A stretch of DNA of 39,842 bases. It comes from DATLED01 sp035525495 (GTDB lineage: Bacteria > Actinomycetota > Acidimicrobiia > Acidimicrobiales > CADCTF01). Position numbers and translations under genes: made by a program. The notes beneath the pieces were generated by a model. It ran no database searches and had not been told where the DNA came from. It was given only the letters and a program-made list of their open reading frames with translations. Position 1 is the first letter of the stretch, and each line of letters starts with the position of its first letter. The stretch lies in NCBI GenBank assembly GCA_035525495.1, contig DATLED010000033.1, forward strand, positions 1 through 39,842, read 5' to 3'. Below, in pieces: positions 15,750-24,534 of the stretch.

Positions 15750-17545
15750 GCGTGACCGACGTCGACGACGTCACCTGGGACCTTTCGCACCTGCTCGAGG
15801 GACGGGAGGACGCGGAGGCAGCCGTCTTCGAGCTCCTCGACCGGGCCGAGTCCATCGCGGAGGAGGTCGCCGGCGTGCGCGGCACGATCGCCGTTATCGA
15901 CAGCGGTGCGCTGGCCGAGGTCATGCGGACGATGGCGGAGTTGCAGGAGCTGATCGGACGGGCGGCCGCCTACGCGTCGCTGCGCTTCGCCACCGACACC
16001 ACGGACGCGGCCCGTGGTGCCCTGATGCAGAAGGTCCAGGAGCGATACACCGCCATCAACACCAAGTTGATCTTCTTCGACCTCGAGTGGGCGGCGCTTC
16101 CCGACCAGCACGCCGACCTGCTGCTCGCGGATGACCGCCTCGAGTTCTGCCGCCACCACCTCGCCAGCGCCCGCCGCTACAAGGATCATCTGCTCTCCGA
16201 GGCCGAAGAGAAGATCCTGACGGAGAAGGGCGTGACCGGACGCTCGGCCTGGGCCCGCCTGTTCTCGGAGCAGTCGTCGACGATCTCGGTCGTCCTCGAC
16301 GGCGACCGGGAGGCCACCCTCGAGGAGGGACTGTCCCGACTCTCGTCACCGTCCCGCGAGGTCCGGGCGGCGGCTGCCGCGGCCGTGACCGAGGGCCTGC
16401 AGCCCGGCCTTCGGACCCGCGCCTTCATCTTCAACACGCTCCTCGCCGACAAGGCGACCGACGACCGGCTCCGCGGCTATGAGACGTGGATCTCGTCGCG
16501 CAACCTGGCCAACGAAGCCCCTGACGAGTCCGTGGTGACGTTGGTCGAGGCGGTGCGCAAGCGCAACGACATCCCGCAGCGCTGGTACGCCTTGAAGGCA
16601 CGGTTGTTGGGATTGGATCGCATCGCCGACTTCGACCGGATGGCGTCGGTCGCCGAGTCCGAGGAGGAGATCGGCTGGGACGAGGCACGTTCGATCGTCC
16701 TCGACGCCTATGCGTCGTTCTCGCCCGAGATGGCGTCGACGGCCGCCCGCTTCTTCGACGAGCGATGGATCGACGCGCCTGCCCGCCCGGGCAAGCGGGG
16801 TGGCGCCTTCTGCTCCTACACCGTCCCGTCCGTACATCCGTACGTCTTCCTCAACTGGACCGGGCGGCGGCGCGACGTGATGACGCTGGCCCACGAGCTG
16901 GGTCATGGCCTGCACGCGTTCCTGGCGCGCGAGCAGGGGATCTTCCACCAGTCGACGCCGCTGACCGTCGCGGAGACCGCCTCGGTCTTCGGCGAGACGG
17001 TGACGTTTGGTCGGGTGCTGGAGGCGGTCGAGGACCCGGCGGACCGGCTGGCGCTGCTGGCCACCAACATCGAGGACGCCATCGCGACGATCTTCCGCCA
17101 GACGGCGATGAACCGCTTCGAGGATCTCGTGCACCTCGAGCGGCGGACGGCGGGGGAGCTGTCGGTGGCACGGTTCGGCGACCTGTGGGCGGAGTCGCAG
17201 TCCGAGATGCTCGGCGACGCGGTCGAGATCACCGAGGGCTACCGGACGTGGTGGTCGTACATCCCGCACTTCATCAACACGCCCGGGTATGTCTACGCAT
17301 ACGCCTACGGGCAGCTGCTCGCGCTGTCGGTCTATCGCCAGTACGCCGAGCAGGGGTCCGACTTCGTGCCGCGGTACCTCCACATGCTCGCCTCCGGCGG
17401 ATCGATGGCCCCGGAGGACCTCGGCCGCATCGTCGGATGCGACCTCGCCGATCCCCACTTCTGGGACGGCGGGCTCGACATCGTCGAGCAGCAGCTCGAC
17501 GCCGCCGAGACCGCCGCCTTCGACGCCGGTCGCCTCACCCGCTGA
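15746..17545 (+). CDS. pepF: M3 family oligoendopeptidase F-like metallopeptidase
   Basis: 599 residues from ATG 15746 (MSVTDVDDVTWDLSHLLEGR). This cytosolic zinc peptidase cleaves oligopeptides. The zinc motif HELGH begins at residue 383 (MTLAHELGHGLHAF), and the downstream Glu ligand lies in the TVAETASVFGET region. The C-terminal YAYAYGQLLALSVY segment is typical of the PepF group. The frame is open upstream but only through the 39-bp repeats. The start codon overlaps the upstream ORF stop. A long hairpin at 17570-17615 follows the gene. Confidence 0.93.
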   Translation: MSVTDVDDVTWDLSHLLEGREDAEAAVFELLDRAESIAEEVAGVRGTIAVIDSGALAEVMRTMAELQELIGRAAAYASLRFATDTTDAARGALMQKVQERYTAINTKLIFFDLEWAALPDQHADLLLADDRLEFCRHHLASARRYKDHLLSEAEEKILTEKGVTGRSAWARLFSEQSSTISVVLDGDREATLEEGLSRLSSPSREVRAAAAAAVTEGLQPGLRTRAFIFNTLLADKATDDRLRGYETWISSRNLANEAPDESVVTLVEAVRKRNDIPQRWYALKARLLGLDRIADFDRMASVAESEEEIGWDEARSIVLDAYASFSPEMASTAARFFDERWIDAPARPGKRGGAFCSYTVPSVHPYVFLNWTGRRRDVMTLAHELGHGLHAFLAREQGIFHQSTPLTVAETASVFGETVTFGRVLEAVEDPADRLALLATNIEDAIATIFRQTAMNRFEDLVHLERRTAGELSVARFGDLWAESQSEMLGDAVEITEGYRTWWSYIPHFINTPGYVYAYAYGQLLALSVYRQYAEQGSDFVPRYLHMLASGGSMAPEDLGRIVGCDLADPHFWDGGLDIVEQQLDAAETAAFDAGRLTR

Positions 17546-17569
17546 CCCGCCGCGGGCACATCCGACCCT

Positions 17570-17615
17570 GTTTGGGCGCGCTCATGCCGGGATGCCGGCA
17601 TCAGCGCGCCCAAAC
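17570..17615. terminator. 21-bp stem hairpin with one mismatch
   Basis: The left arm 17570-17590 (starting GTTTGGGCGCGCTCATGCCG) pairs with 17595-17615 with a single C-C mismatch and a 4-nt loop. It lies between the oligopeptidase stop and the beta-lactamase-like promoter. There is no U-tract. It shares the GGGCGCGCTCA core with the hairpin at 24453-24500. Probably a terminator or mRNA-end stabiliser. Confidence 0.6.
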
Positions 17616-17639
17616 CGGTCCGGCCTAGCCTCGCCCGGT

Positions 17640-18857
17640 GTGAAGATCGATCCTGACGCCGCCGGCCTCGACGCACGCCGCCTCGAGCGCATCACCGACC
17701 ACTTCCAGTCCCGCTACGTCGACCCGGGGAAGATCGTCGGCGGCCAGGTCGTCGTCGCCCGCCACGGCTCCGTCGGGTACTTCCGCTCGTTCGGCGAGAT
17801 GGACCGCGAGCGGGCCAAGCCCGTTGTGGACGACACGGTCTGGCGCATCTATTCGATGACCAAGCCGATCACGGGCGTGGCCCTGCTGTCGCTGTACGAG
17901 CAGGGCCTGTTCCAGCTGAACGATCCCGTGCACCGCTTCATCCCGGAGTGGCGCGATCTCAAGGTGAAGGTGCGGCGCGAAGACGGCTCATCCGACCTCG
18001 TCGACCCGGAGCGGCCGATGTCGGTGAAGGACCTGATGATGCACATGTCCGGCCTCGGCCTCGGCGCCCTCGGGGGCGGTGCCGATGGTGGGCTGCCGAA
18101 CCTGAGCATGCTCGACGGGCCGGACACGTTGGCGGAGACGGTGTCGAAGATGGCCGACGCCCCACTGCGCTTCCATCCCGGAACCCGCTGGCTCTACGGC
18201 ATGTCGACCGACGTGTGCGGCCGGCTCGTCGAGATCCTGTCGGGCAAGTCGTTCGATGCGTACCTGCAGGACGCGATCTTCGGTCCACTCGGCATGACCG
18301 ACACCGGCTTCTCGGTGCGCGACGACCAGGTCGACCGATTCGCCGCGAGCTACTTCCGCCGACCCAAGGACAAGTCGCTGAAGCTCGTCGACGATCCCCA
18401 GACGTCGCCCTACCGGGGCCACCGCGCCTTCCTCTCCGGAGGCGGCGGACTGGTCTCGACCGCCGCCGACTACCTGCGCTTGTGCCAGATGCTCGTCAAC
18501 GGCGGGGAGCTCGACGGCGTGCGTGTGCTCGGCCGCAAGACCGTCGAGTTGATGGCGTCCAACCATCTGCCCGGCGGCGGGTCGATGACGGACTTCGCCG
18601 TTCCGGGTGGGTTCGGCGAGGTCGGGTTCACGGGGATGGGGTTCGGGCTGACCGTCGCCGTCAACCTCGGCGCCGAGCGGACCGGCGTCGTCAGCTCGGC
18701 CGGCGACTTCACGTGGGGCGGCTACGCCTCGACGATCTTCTGGGTCGACCCGGTCGAGGAGCTCGCGGTCATCTTCATGACCCAGCTCATCCCCTCCGGC
18801 ACGTTCAACTTCAGGGACCAGCTCAAGACCTTGGTCTATCCAGCGATGGTCGACTGA
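17640..18857 (+). CDS. serine beta-lactamase-related hydrolase (class C / DD-peptidase fold)
   Basis: 405 residues from GTG 17640, which lies 8 nt after TAGCCT (17626-17631) in a leaderless layout. The Ser-x-x-Lys motif is S72-M-T-K75 (YSMTKP), and a Tyr motif is visible in WLYGMST. The family (Pfam Beta-lactamase) includes esterases, DD-peptidases and class C beta-lactamases; there is no signal peptide, so an intracellular esterase or transesterase is more likely than a resistance enzyme. The last 35 bp overlap the convergent kinase-like gene. Confidence 0.88.
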   Translation: MKIDPDAAGLDARRLERITDHFQSRYVDPGKIVGGQVVVARHGSVGYFRSFGEMDRERAKPVVDDTVWRIYSMTKPITGVALLSLYEQGLFQLNDPVHRFIPEWRDLKVKVRREDGSSDLVDPERPMSVKDLMMHMSGLGLGALGGGADGGLPNLSMLDGPDTLAETVSKMADAPLRFHPGTRWLYGMSTDVCGRLVEILSGKSFDAYLQDAIFGPLGMTDTGFSVRDDQVDRFAASYFRRPKDKSLKLVDDPQTSPYRGHRAFLSGGGGLVSTAADYLRLCQMLVNGGELDGVRVLGRKTVELMASNHLPGGGSMTDFAVPGGFGEVGFTGMGFGLTVAVNLGAERTGVVSSAGDFTWGGYASTIFWVDPVEELAVIFMTQLIPSGTFNFRDQLKTLVYPAMVD

Positions 18858-19725
18858 CCTCGACCCGATCCAACAAGTTGGGCAGGTGGGCGTCCACCCG
18901 CCGGTGGATGGCATCGACGTCGACAGGCACGCCCAGCCGAGTCCCGACCTGGCGGACGATCGTGTCGCCCCACGACGGGAGGAAGATGCACGTCTCGAAC
19001 AGGTCCCACCACGGATCGACCGGCGCGCCGTAGCGCCGCGCGAGATCGTCGGCGACCTCGGAGCCGTAGAGGATGACCAGGTTGAGGCGGCAGTGGCCGA
19101 CGTCCTTGGACGGGTGGCGGGCCTTGTAGCTGCTCCAGTCGACGATCCCCGTGAGGCGCCCGCGTGACCAGAGCAGGTTGAAGTGCTGGAAGTCGCCATG
19201 GACGAAGGTGAGCTCGCGGTCGGCGCGGTCGGGGTCGGGGTGGCCGGCGGCGATGGTGGCCAGCGCCTGCTCCCACAGCTCAGGATGGACCGACCACTCC
19301 GGCGGCTTCTTCGCCGAGATGTCGACGGCCGCGACCGCTCGTGGGGCGGCGGGGATCGGCGGGATGCCGTGGATGACGCGCAGGGCGTCGGCCTGCTGCT
19401 GCAACCACGACCCCATGTCTCGGGGCACGACGTCGATTCGGCCGGGCAACCTCTGCATGAGCAGCCCCGTCGCGTCGTGAGCCAAGACCTCCGGCGCCGG
19501 CAGGTCCGGTGCGTTGTGGGCCACGTGGGCGAGAACGGCGGCCTGTTGTGCCACCGCGTCCGGGTTCTGCTCGATGGCCCACTGGTGCGGTCGGCGGAGG
19601 ACGAGCCGCAACAGGCGGTCATCGGCGGCGCGGTCGAGCGTGACCTCGTGCGTCGACGTCTCGACGCCGCCGGTGAGGCGGCGCATCGCGCGCACCCGCC
19701 AGCCGTGGCCGGCGTGACGTTCCAC
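18823..19725 (-). CDS. aminoglycoside phosphotransferase-family kinase-like protein
   Basis: About 300 residues. The catalytic loop HGDFQHFNLLW and the following GIVDWSSYKARHPSKDVGH are the Brenner and DxD-equivalent motifs of the APH/choline kinase fold. N-terminal RRLTGGVETSTHEV is the nucleotide-loop region. Members phosphorylate small alcohols or sugars, and an aminoglycoside substrate is not implied. Start is uncertain: GTG 19725 (VERHAGHGWRVRAMRRLTGG) is the longest standard start after the upstream stop; ATG 19686 would cut into the domain. The 3' end overlaps the convergent hydrolase by 35 bp. Confidence 0.85.
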   Translation of the reverse strand: MERHAGHGWRVRAMRRLTGGVETSTHEVTLDRAADDRLLRLVLRRPHQWAIEQNPDAVAQQAAVLAHVAHNAPDLPAPEVLAHDATGLLMQRLPGRIDVVPRDMGSWLQQQADALRVIHGIPPIPAAPRAVAAVDISAKKPPEWSVHPELWEQALATIAAGHPDPDRADRELTFVHGDFQHFNLLWSRGRLTGIVDWSSYKARHPSKDVGHCRLNLVILYGSEVADDLARRYGAPVDPWWDLFETCIFLPSWGDTIVRQVGTRLGVPVDVDAIHRRVDAHLPNLLDRVEVSRPSLDRPRS

Positions 19726-19766
19726 CCACCGCCGCGCCTCGGGCGGCGGCGGGTCCGGCGACGCCC

Positions 19767-20291
19767 TCAGCTGCGAGCCGCCCGCAACGAGCGACCGATG
19801 TCGAGGAGGTGGTGCGAGGCGTCGTGGACGGCCCGCTCCGCCAGCACCCGCACCGTCCGCTCGGCGCCACTGCCGTCGCTGGCCAGACCGACCCGCTGCC
19901 ACTGCTCGGCATCGAGACGCTCCAGCGACGTCGCCAACTGCGTGGCTTCGTCGGTCACGCCGTCGGCGACCGCCGCCGGGTCCTCGTCGTTGGAGGTCGC
20001 CTCCTCCTCACGACTGGCGAAGCCGACCGAGTGCAGGGTCGGGCGGTCTTCGGTCAAGACGCGCGAGACCCGTTCCCGGTAGAAGGCGAGGACGTCGCGG
20101 GTGTGGGCCGCGTACTCGAGTGCCGACCACACCTCGGGCGCCGGACGCCGGCGCAAGACCGCAGGACCGTCCTCGTTCGGCAAGAAGCGCGTGAGTGGCG
20201 CGCGGTAGCGGCGGGCGAAGCCGTGGCAGGCCGCGACCAGGTCGTCGTTCGACATCGCCTCCCCGTCGAAGCCGCACTCATCGCACCGCAC
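19767..20291 (-). CDS. DinB / mycothiol maleylpyruvate isomerase-like protein
   Basis: 174 residues from a GTG at 20291, 7 nt after a -10 box TAGCCT (20304-20299 on minus). It opens with a CDECGFD motif that may bind metal, followed by a four-helix DinB-like bundle with candidate metal histidines in EYAAHTRDVLAF and ERAVHDASHHLLDIG. The superfamily contains thiol-dependent transferases of bacilli and actinobacteria. Specific substrate unknown. Confidence 0.8.
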   Translation of the reverse strand: MRCDECGFDGEAMSNDDLVAACHGFARRYRAPLTRFLPNEDGPAVLRRRPAPEVWSALEYAAHTRDVLAFYRERVSRVLTEDRPTLHSVGFASREEEATSNDEDPAAVADGVTDEATQLATSLERLDAEQWQRVGLASDGSGAERTVRVLAERAVHDASHHLLDIGRSLRAARS

Positions 20292-20315
20292 GAAGGTGAG
20301 GCTAGGGGGCGTGCG

Positions 20316-20912
20316 TCACGAGGGCCTCGGCCAGGCGGTGACGAGCCCGTCGAGGGACGGGTCGTTGGCCGGCTTCCACCCACCCTCATGCGGCGTGCCG
20401 AGATAGACGAACCCGACGACGGCGTCGTGCTCGGTGAGGCCGAGCGCCTGCTTCACGTGCGGGTCCGACACCGGATCGCCCGTGCGCCACATCGACCCGT
20501 ACCCGAGGGCCGTCGCCGCCAGCAGCAGGTTCTGCGCCGCGGCGTTGGCCGCGCCGACCTGGTCCGACCACGGGATCTTCTCGTCGTGCACGTGCGCGGC
20601 GCCCACGACGACCACCACCGGCGCCCGTCCAAGCTTCGTCCGCTCCTTGGCCAGCTTCGCCGGCTCTGGTCGGCCGCCGGCGGCGTGCACCCGCCTCAGG
20701 TACGCCTCGGCGAGCACGTTGCCGAACGCCTCCTTGCCCTGGCCCCGCAGGACGACGAAGCGGAACGGGCGGAGCTCGCCGTGGTCGGGCGCCGCCGCCG
20801 CCGCCCGGAGCATCGCCGTGAGCTCGTCGTCGGATGGTGCGGGCTCGGTCAGTCGCCCGATGGAGCGGCGACGGAAGAGCAGCTCGAGCGGGCCGTCGGC
20901 GTCACCATCCAC
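20316..20912 (-). CDS. nitroreductase-family FMN protein
   Basis: 198 residues. The start ELLFRRRSIGRLTEPAPSDD carries the R-R-S motif that binds FMN phosphate, and the rest (APDHGELRPFRFVVL, LLLAATALGYGSMWRTG) resembles YdjA-type minimal nitroreductases. It uses NAD(P)H to reduce nitro compounds or quinone-like substrates. The start overlaps the MBL hydrolase stop by 11 bp, so the two are co-translated. Confidence 0.9.
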   Translation of the reverse strand: MDGDADGPLELLFRRRSIGRLTEPAPSDDELTAMLRAAAAAPDHGELRPFRFVVLRGQGKEAFGNVLAEAYLRRVHAAGGRPEPAKLAKERTKLGRAPVVVVVGAAHVHDEKIPWSDQVGAANAAAQNLLLAATALGYGSMWRTGDPVSDPHVKQALGLTEHDAVVGFVYLGTPHEGGWKPANDPSLDGLVTAWPRPS

Positions 20913-21516
20913 GATCGACCCACTCCTGGAGGTGGGGTCGTTCGGACCCGATGGTCGTGTCGTCGCCGTGGCCGGGCATGACGATGGTGGAGGGATCGAG
21001 CTTCGAAAACAGCCGCTCGTCGATGGCCTTGATGATCGATTCGAACGAAGAGCCGGGGAACTTGGTCGCTCCCGGTCCGCCGGGGAAGAGCGTGTCGCCG
21101 GACAACAGGACGGGCGACCCTTCGACGGCGAAGCACATCGAGCCAGGCGTGTGGCCGGGGGTGGCGATCGTGCGCAGACGGACCCGTCCGACCTCGATCA
21201 CCGAGTCGTCCTCGAGGACGAAGTCGTAGGACGGGAGCATGGCCGCGTCGCCAGCGGTGATGCCGACCTCGTAGCCGGCGTCGCGCACCGCCGGCACCGC
21301 TTGGATGTGGTCCCAATGGCCATGGGTCTCGAGGACCTTGCGGACGCCGAGGGTCCGGCACAGCTCGAGGAGTCGCTCGTGCTCGTTGGCGGCGTCGAGG
21401 AGGACGGCGTCCCCGGTCGCTCTGCATCGCACGACGAAGACGTTGTTGTCGATCGGTCCGACGACGACCTTGTGGATCTCGACGTCGGTGTCCTCGTAGT
21501 GCAGCGTGCCGGCCAT
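20902..21516 (-). CDS. MBL-fold hydrolase (glyoxalase II-like)
   Basis: 204 residues from ATG 21516. The metal-binding set is complete: THGHWDH (HxHxDH), the His of TPGHTPGSM, the Asp of LSGDTLFPGG and the His of VMPGHGDDT. Such proteins hydrolyse thioesters or related compounds in the cytosol. It starts 4 bp after the polymerase stop and overlaps the nitroreductase by 11 bp, so these are probably one transcript. Confidence 0.9.
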   Translation of the reverse strand: MAGTLHYEDTDVEIHKVVVGPIDNNVFVVRCRATGDAVLLDAANEHERLLELCRTLGVRKVLETHGHWDHIQAVPAVRDAGYEVGITAGDAAMLPSYDFVLEDDSVIEVGRVRLRTIATPGHTPGSMCFAVEGSPVLLSGDTLFPGGPGATKFPGSSFESIIKAIDERLFSKLDPSTIVMPGHGDDTTIGSERPHLQEWVDRGW

Positions 21517-21520
21517 GCGG

Positions 21521-22549
21521 TCAGTCTTGCTTGGCGCGGCTCGGGGCGACACGCGGCGGCTCGTTCGGCATCTTGGGGTAGACGGGCGGCCACGGCGCGT
21601 CCAGCATCCCAGCGGCCAGGTCGCGGCGCGACATCTCCAGGAGCGGCTCGATCGTCTGGGGCGCATCCTCGATGCCCCTCCACGGGTCGCCGTCGTGGGC
21701 GAAGCGGTCGGTGACGACGCCCATCGTGAGTTCGTCCGCGTGGACGTCGTCGATCTCGTCCCACCGCAGCGGCGTGGAGACCTGCGCACCGGCGCGCGAC
21801 CGGACGGACCACGCGCCGAAGACCGTCTTGTGCGGCGCGTTCTGGTTGTAGTCGACGAAGATCCGCTCGCCCCGCTCCTCCTTCCACCACGCCCACGTGA
21901 GGAGGTCGGGTCGCCGCCGCTCCATCTCGCGGGCGACGGCGACGGCGGCGGCCCGCACGTCGTAGGAGTCCCACTGCGGTCGGAGGCGGACGTACACGTG
22001 GAGTCCTCGGTTGCCGGTCGTCTTCGCGTACGCGGCGATGCCGAGCTCGTCGAACAGCGCCTTCACCTCGTGCGCCGCCTCTCGGACCTTGACGAAGTCG
22101 GTGCCCGGTTGGGGGTCGAGGTCGATGCGCAGCTCGTCGGCGTGCTCGGTGTCGGTGACCTTGAACGGCCACGGGTGGAAGCCGAGACAACCGAGGTTCA
22201 CGGCCCAGACGACGTGGGCGAGATCGGCGATGACGAGGGCCTCGCTGGTGGTGCCGTTGACCGTGCTGACCGTCGTCGTCTGCAACCAGTCGGGGGCGTT
22301 CTTCGGAACCCGCTTCTGGTAGAAGCTCTCGCCGGTGGCGCCGTGGGGGAAGCGCTGCAGCATCGTCGGTCGGTCGCCCATCGCCCGCAGCACGCCGTCG
22401 CCGACGCCGAGGTAGTAGCGGACGAGGTCGAGCTTCGTCTCGCCGCGCTCGCTGAAGAACACCTTGGTCGCGTTCGTCACCGTGAACTCGCGGCCCGCGA
22501 CCTCGACCACCTCCGACTCGCCCTCGTCCTTCTCCTTCTTGGTCGCCAC
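21521..22549 (-). CDS. LigD-like NHEJ polymerase/primase domain protein (stand-alone)
   Basis: 342 residues. It matches the polymerase domain (archaeo-eukaryotic primase fold) that in LigD adds nucleotides at double-strand breaks. The catalytic acids are Asp143 and Asp145 (RIDLDPQPG), with His184 (RGLHVYVRL) and Asp233 (RIFVDYNQNA). NGTTSEALVIADLAHVVWAV and PWPFKVTD are typical. No ligase or nuclease domain is fused, and no ku gene is in the window. It sits 18 bp after the toxin stop. Confidence 0.93.
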   Translation of the reverse strand: MATKKEKDEGESEVVEVAGREFTVTNATKVFFSERGETKLDLVRYYLGVGDGVLRAMGDRPTMLQRFPHGATGESFYQKRVPKNAPDWLQTTTVSTVNGTTSEALVIADLAHVVWAVNLGCLGFHPWPFKVTDTEHADELRIDLDPQPGTDFVKVREAAHEVKALFDELGIAAYAKTTGNRGLHVYVRLRPQWDSYDVRAAAVAVAREMERRRPDLLTWAWWKEERGERIFVDYNQNAPHKTVFGAWSVRSRAGAQVSTPLRWDEIDDVHADELTMGVVTDRFAHDGDPWRGIEDAPQTIEPLLEMSRRDLAAGMLDAPWPPVYPKMPNEPPRVAPSRAKQD

Positions 22550-22567
22550 GCAGACGATCCTGCCGCG

Positions 22568-22978
22568 TTACGCGACCGGGCTGATCACCTCGAAGCCGAG
22601 GGCGGCGGCGGCCGGGATCTGGTGGCGGTCGAAGGTGAGGTACTTCGCCGGTCGCGGGAGGCGGTCGGCGGCGGCGAGGTGGAGGGCGTCGACGATGCGC
22701 ATCGAGAAGGACGAGCCGAGCTCGAGGGCGCGTCCGAGGCACCGGTCGTCGACGGGGACGACGGCGAAGGCGTCCCAGTCGTCGCGGAAGGCGGACCACA
22801 GGCGGGCCTGCTGTCTTGGGCCGGCGGCCAACTGGTGCAGCGTCACCATCGTCTCGGTGCGGGCGAGGGCCGAGGCGACCCACGTCGGATCGTCCGCCAT
22901 GACCTCGACCACGAGGTCGCGTCCCGGCTCGGCCAGGTACCGCTGCACGAGCGCGGACGTGTCGAGGAAGACCGTCAC
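22568..22978 (-). CDS. vapC: PIN-domain toxin (VapC family)
   Basis: 136 residues starting MTVFLDTSALVQRYLAEPGR. PIN toxins are Mg-dependent RNases that cut tRNA or rRNA when freed from antitoxin. The acidic residues are visible in FLDTSAL, in ALARTETMV and in RIVDALHLAAAD. It begins 1 bp after the stop of the antitoxin gene. Confidence 0.92.
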   Translation of the reverse strand: MTVFLDTSALVQRYLAEPGRDLVVEVMADDPTWVASALARTETMVTLHQLAAGPRQQARLWSAFRDDWDAFAVVPVDDRCLGRALELGSSFSMRIVDALHLAAADRLPRPAKYLTFDRHQIPAAAALGFEVISPVA

Positions 22979-22979
22979 G

Positions 22980-23249
22980 TCACGCGCCGCGGAGGTCGTC
23001 GAGGATGCGGCTCGACCGGGTGTCGATGGGGACGTTGGCCGGCGTCGGGGGGTCGGGGTGGTCGGACCGTCCGGGCGGGACGAGCAGGCCGGCGGCGACG
23101 AGGTCGTCGAGGGTCACGCCGGTCGCGGCGGGCGTGATCGGTCCGAGCACGGCCACCGGCACGCCATCCGAGGTGATCACGACCCGCTCGCCGCTCGATG
23201 CCCGTCGAACGAGCGCGGCGACGTTCGCCCGCAGCTCACGCACCCCCAC
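22980..23249 (-). CDS. Phd/YefM-type antitoxin
   Basis: 89 residues from GTG 23249 (VGVRELRANVAALVRRASSG). The opening and the ITSDGVPVAVLGPI segment are the DNA-binding fold of Phd/YefM antitoxins. GGAGGA lies 9 nt upstream of the GTG and decides the start. The C-terminal part, rich in Pro, Asp and Ser, would wrap the PIN toxin. It is the paralogue of the antitoxin at 37590-37865. Confidence 0.88.
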   Translation of the reverse strand: MGVRELRANVAALVRRASSGERVVITSDGVPVAVLGPITPAATGVTLDDLVAAGLLVPPGRSDHPDPPTPANVPIDTRSSRILDDLRGA

Positions 23250-23275
23250 TCTGGCCAGTCCTCCGGTGTCCACAG

Positions 23276-23287
23276 GTGTACACACTA
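23276..23287 (-). promoter_or_regulatory. promoter and operator-like palindrome of the toxin-antitoxin operon
   Basis: TAGTGT (23287-23282 on minus) is a plausible -10 and overlaps the 8-bp palindrome GTGTACAC (23276-23283). Antitoxin autoregulation at such a site is common in the family. The divergent acyl-CoA dehydrogenase promoter is 30 bp away. Confidence 0.4.
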
Positions 23288-23314
23288 CAACTGGCGGCAC
23301 TTCGAGAGCCGAAC

Positions 23315-23320
23315 TACCTT
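23315..23320 (+). promoter_or_regulatory. -10 box TACCTT of a leaderless promoter
   Basis: TACCTT ends 7 nt before the A of the acyl-CoA dehydrogenase ATG at 23328, and no ribosome-binding site is present. Confidence 0.5.
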
Positions 23321-23327
23321 GCGACCC

Positions 23328-24440
23328 ATGAACTTCGCCTTCTCCGAAGAGCAGGAAGAGCTGCGCAAGAGCGTTCGCCGCTTCCTCGAAAGCAAGAGCC
23401 CCGAGACCGAGGTCCGTCGCCTGATGGAGACCACCGAGGGCTACGACGAAAAGGTCTGGAACCAGATGGGCCAGGAGCTCGGCCTCCAGGGCCTCGCCAT
23501 CCCCGAGGAGTACGGGGGCTCGGGCTACACCTACGTCGAGCTCATCATCGTCCTCGAGGAGATGGGCCGGGCCCTGCTCGCGGCTCCGTACTTCTCCACG
23601 ATCCTCGCCTCCAACGCCCTCCTCACGAGCGGCGATGACGCGGCCAAGAAGGAGCTGCTCCCGGGCATCGCCGCCGGCGACACCATCGCCACGCTGGCCA
23701 TCACCGAGGACAACGGCCGCTGGGACCTCGACGCCGTGAGCCTCGCCGCCAAGAAGTCCGGCGACGGCTACACCCTCGACGGCCACAAGATGTTCGTGAT
23801 CGACGGCCACACCGCCGGCCTCATCATCGTCGCCGCCAAGAGCGACGCCGGCCTCAGCCTCTTCGCCGTCCAGGGGGATGCCGCCGGTCTCGCCCGCACG
23901 CCACTGTCGACGATGGATCAGACCCGCAAGCAGGCCCGCCTCGAGTTCTCCGGGACGCCCGCCCGCCTCATCGGGACCGACGGCGGAGCCGAGGCCGGCC
24001 TCCTCAAGACCCTCGACCTCGCCGCTGTCGCCCTCGCAGCCGAGCAGGTCGGTGGGGCGCAGAAGTGCCTCGACATGTCGGTCGAGTACGCGAAGGTGCG
24101 CGTGCAGTTCGGTCGCCCGATCGGTTCGTTCCAGGCCATCAAGCACAAGTGCGCCGACATGCTGCTCGAGGTCGAGTCGGCCAAGTCGGCGGCGTACTAC
24201 GCCGGATGGGCCGCTGCGGACGACAGCGAGGAGCTGCCGGTCGTGGCGTCCCTCGCCAAGGCGTACTGCTCGGACGCCTACTTCCACGCCGCCGCCGAGA
24301 ACATCCAGATCCACGGTGGCATCGGCTTCACGTGGGAGCACCCGGCCCACCTCTACTTCAAGCGGGCCAAGTCCTCCGAGCTCCTGCTTGGCGACCCCAC
24401 CTATCACCGCGAGCTGCTGGCGCAGCGCATCGGCCTGTAA
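23328..24440 (+). CDS. acyl-CoA dehydrogenase
   Basis: 370 residues (MNFAFSEEQEELRKSVRRFL). FAD flavoprotein that oxidises acyl-CoA to enoyl-CoA or a CoA-ester of a related substrate. N-terminal helical domain, middle beta domain (LAITEDNGRWDL, DGHKMFVIDG) and C-terminal helical domain with VQFGRPIGSFQAIKHKCADM and IQIHGGIGFTWEHPAHLYFK are all present and of normal length. The substrate is not evident; no partner ACAD, thiolase or CoA ligase is adjacent. The gene appears monocistronic, followed by two hairpins. Confidence 0.94.
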   Translation: MNFAFSEEQEELRKSVRRFLESKSPETEVRRLMETTEGYDEKVWNQMGQELGLQGLAIPEEYGGSGYTYVELIIVLEEMGRALLAAPYFSTILASNALLTSGDDAAKKELLPGIAAGDTIATLAITEDNGRWDLDAVSLAAKKSGDGYTLDGHKMFVIDGHTAGLIIVAAKSDAGLSLFAVQGDAAGLARTPLSTMDQTRKQARLEFSGTPARLIGTDGGAEAGLLKTLDLAAVALAAEQVGGAQKCLDMSVEYAKVRVQFGRPIGSFQAIKHKCADMLLEVESAKSAAYYAGWAAADDSEELPVVASLAKAYCSDAYFHAAAENIQIHGGIGFTWEHPAHLYFKRAKSSELLLGDPTYHRELLAQRIGL

Positions 24441-24452
24441 CGCACCACTCCA

Positions 24453-24500
24453 CGTTCGGGCGCGCTCAGTTCGGAATGACGAGCTGAGCGCGCCCAAACG
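24453..24500. terminator. 21-bp stem hairpin after the acyl-CoA dehydrogenase
   Basis: 24453-24473 pairs with 24480-24500 with one mismatch and one G-U, around a 6-nt loop. The left arm contains GGGCGCGCTCAG and the right arm CTGAGCGCGCCC. No U-tract follows. It shares its core with the hairpin at 17570-17615. Confidence 0.6.
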
Positions 24501-24534
24501 GATCGTCGTCTGCAGCGCGCGGAGACCCTCACGT

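Noticed and set aside
18823..18857. 35-bp convergent overlap of the hydrolase and phosphotransferase as an antisense system
   Set aside because: Short 3' overlaps are common in dense genomes and no other sign of regulation is visible.
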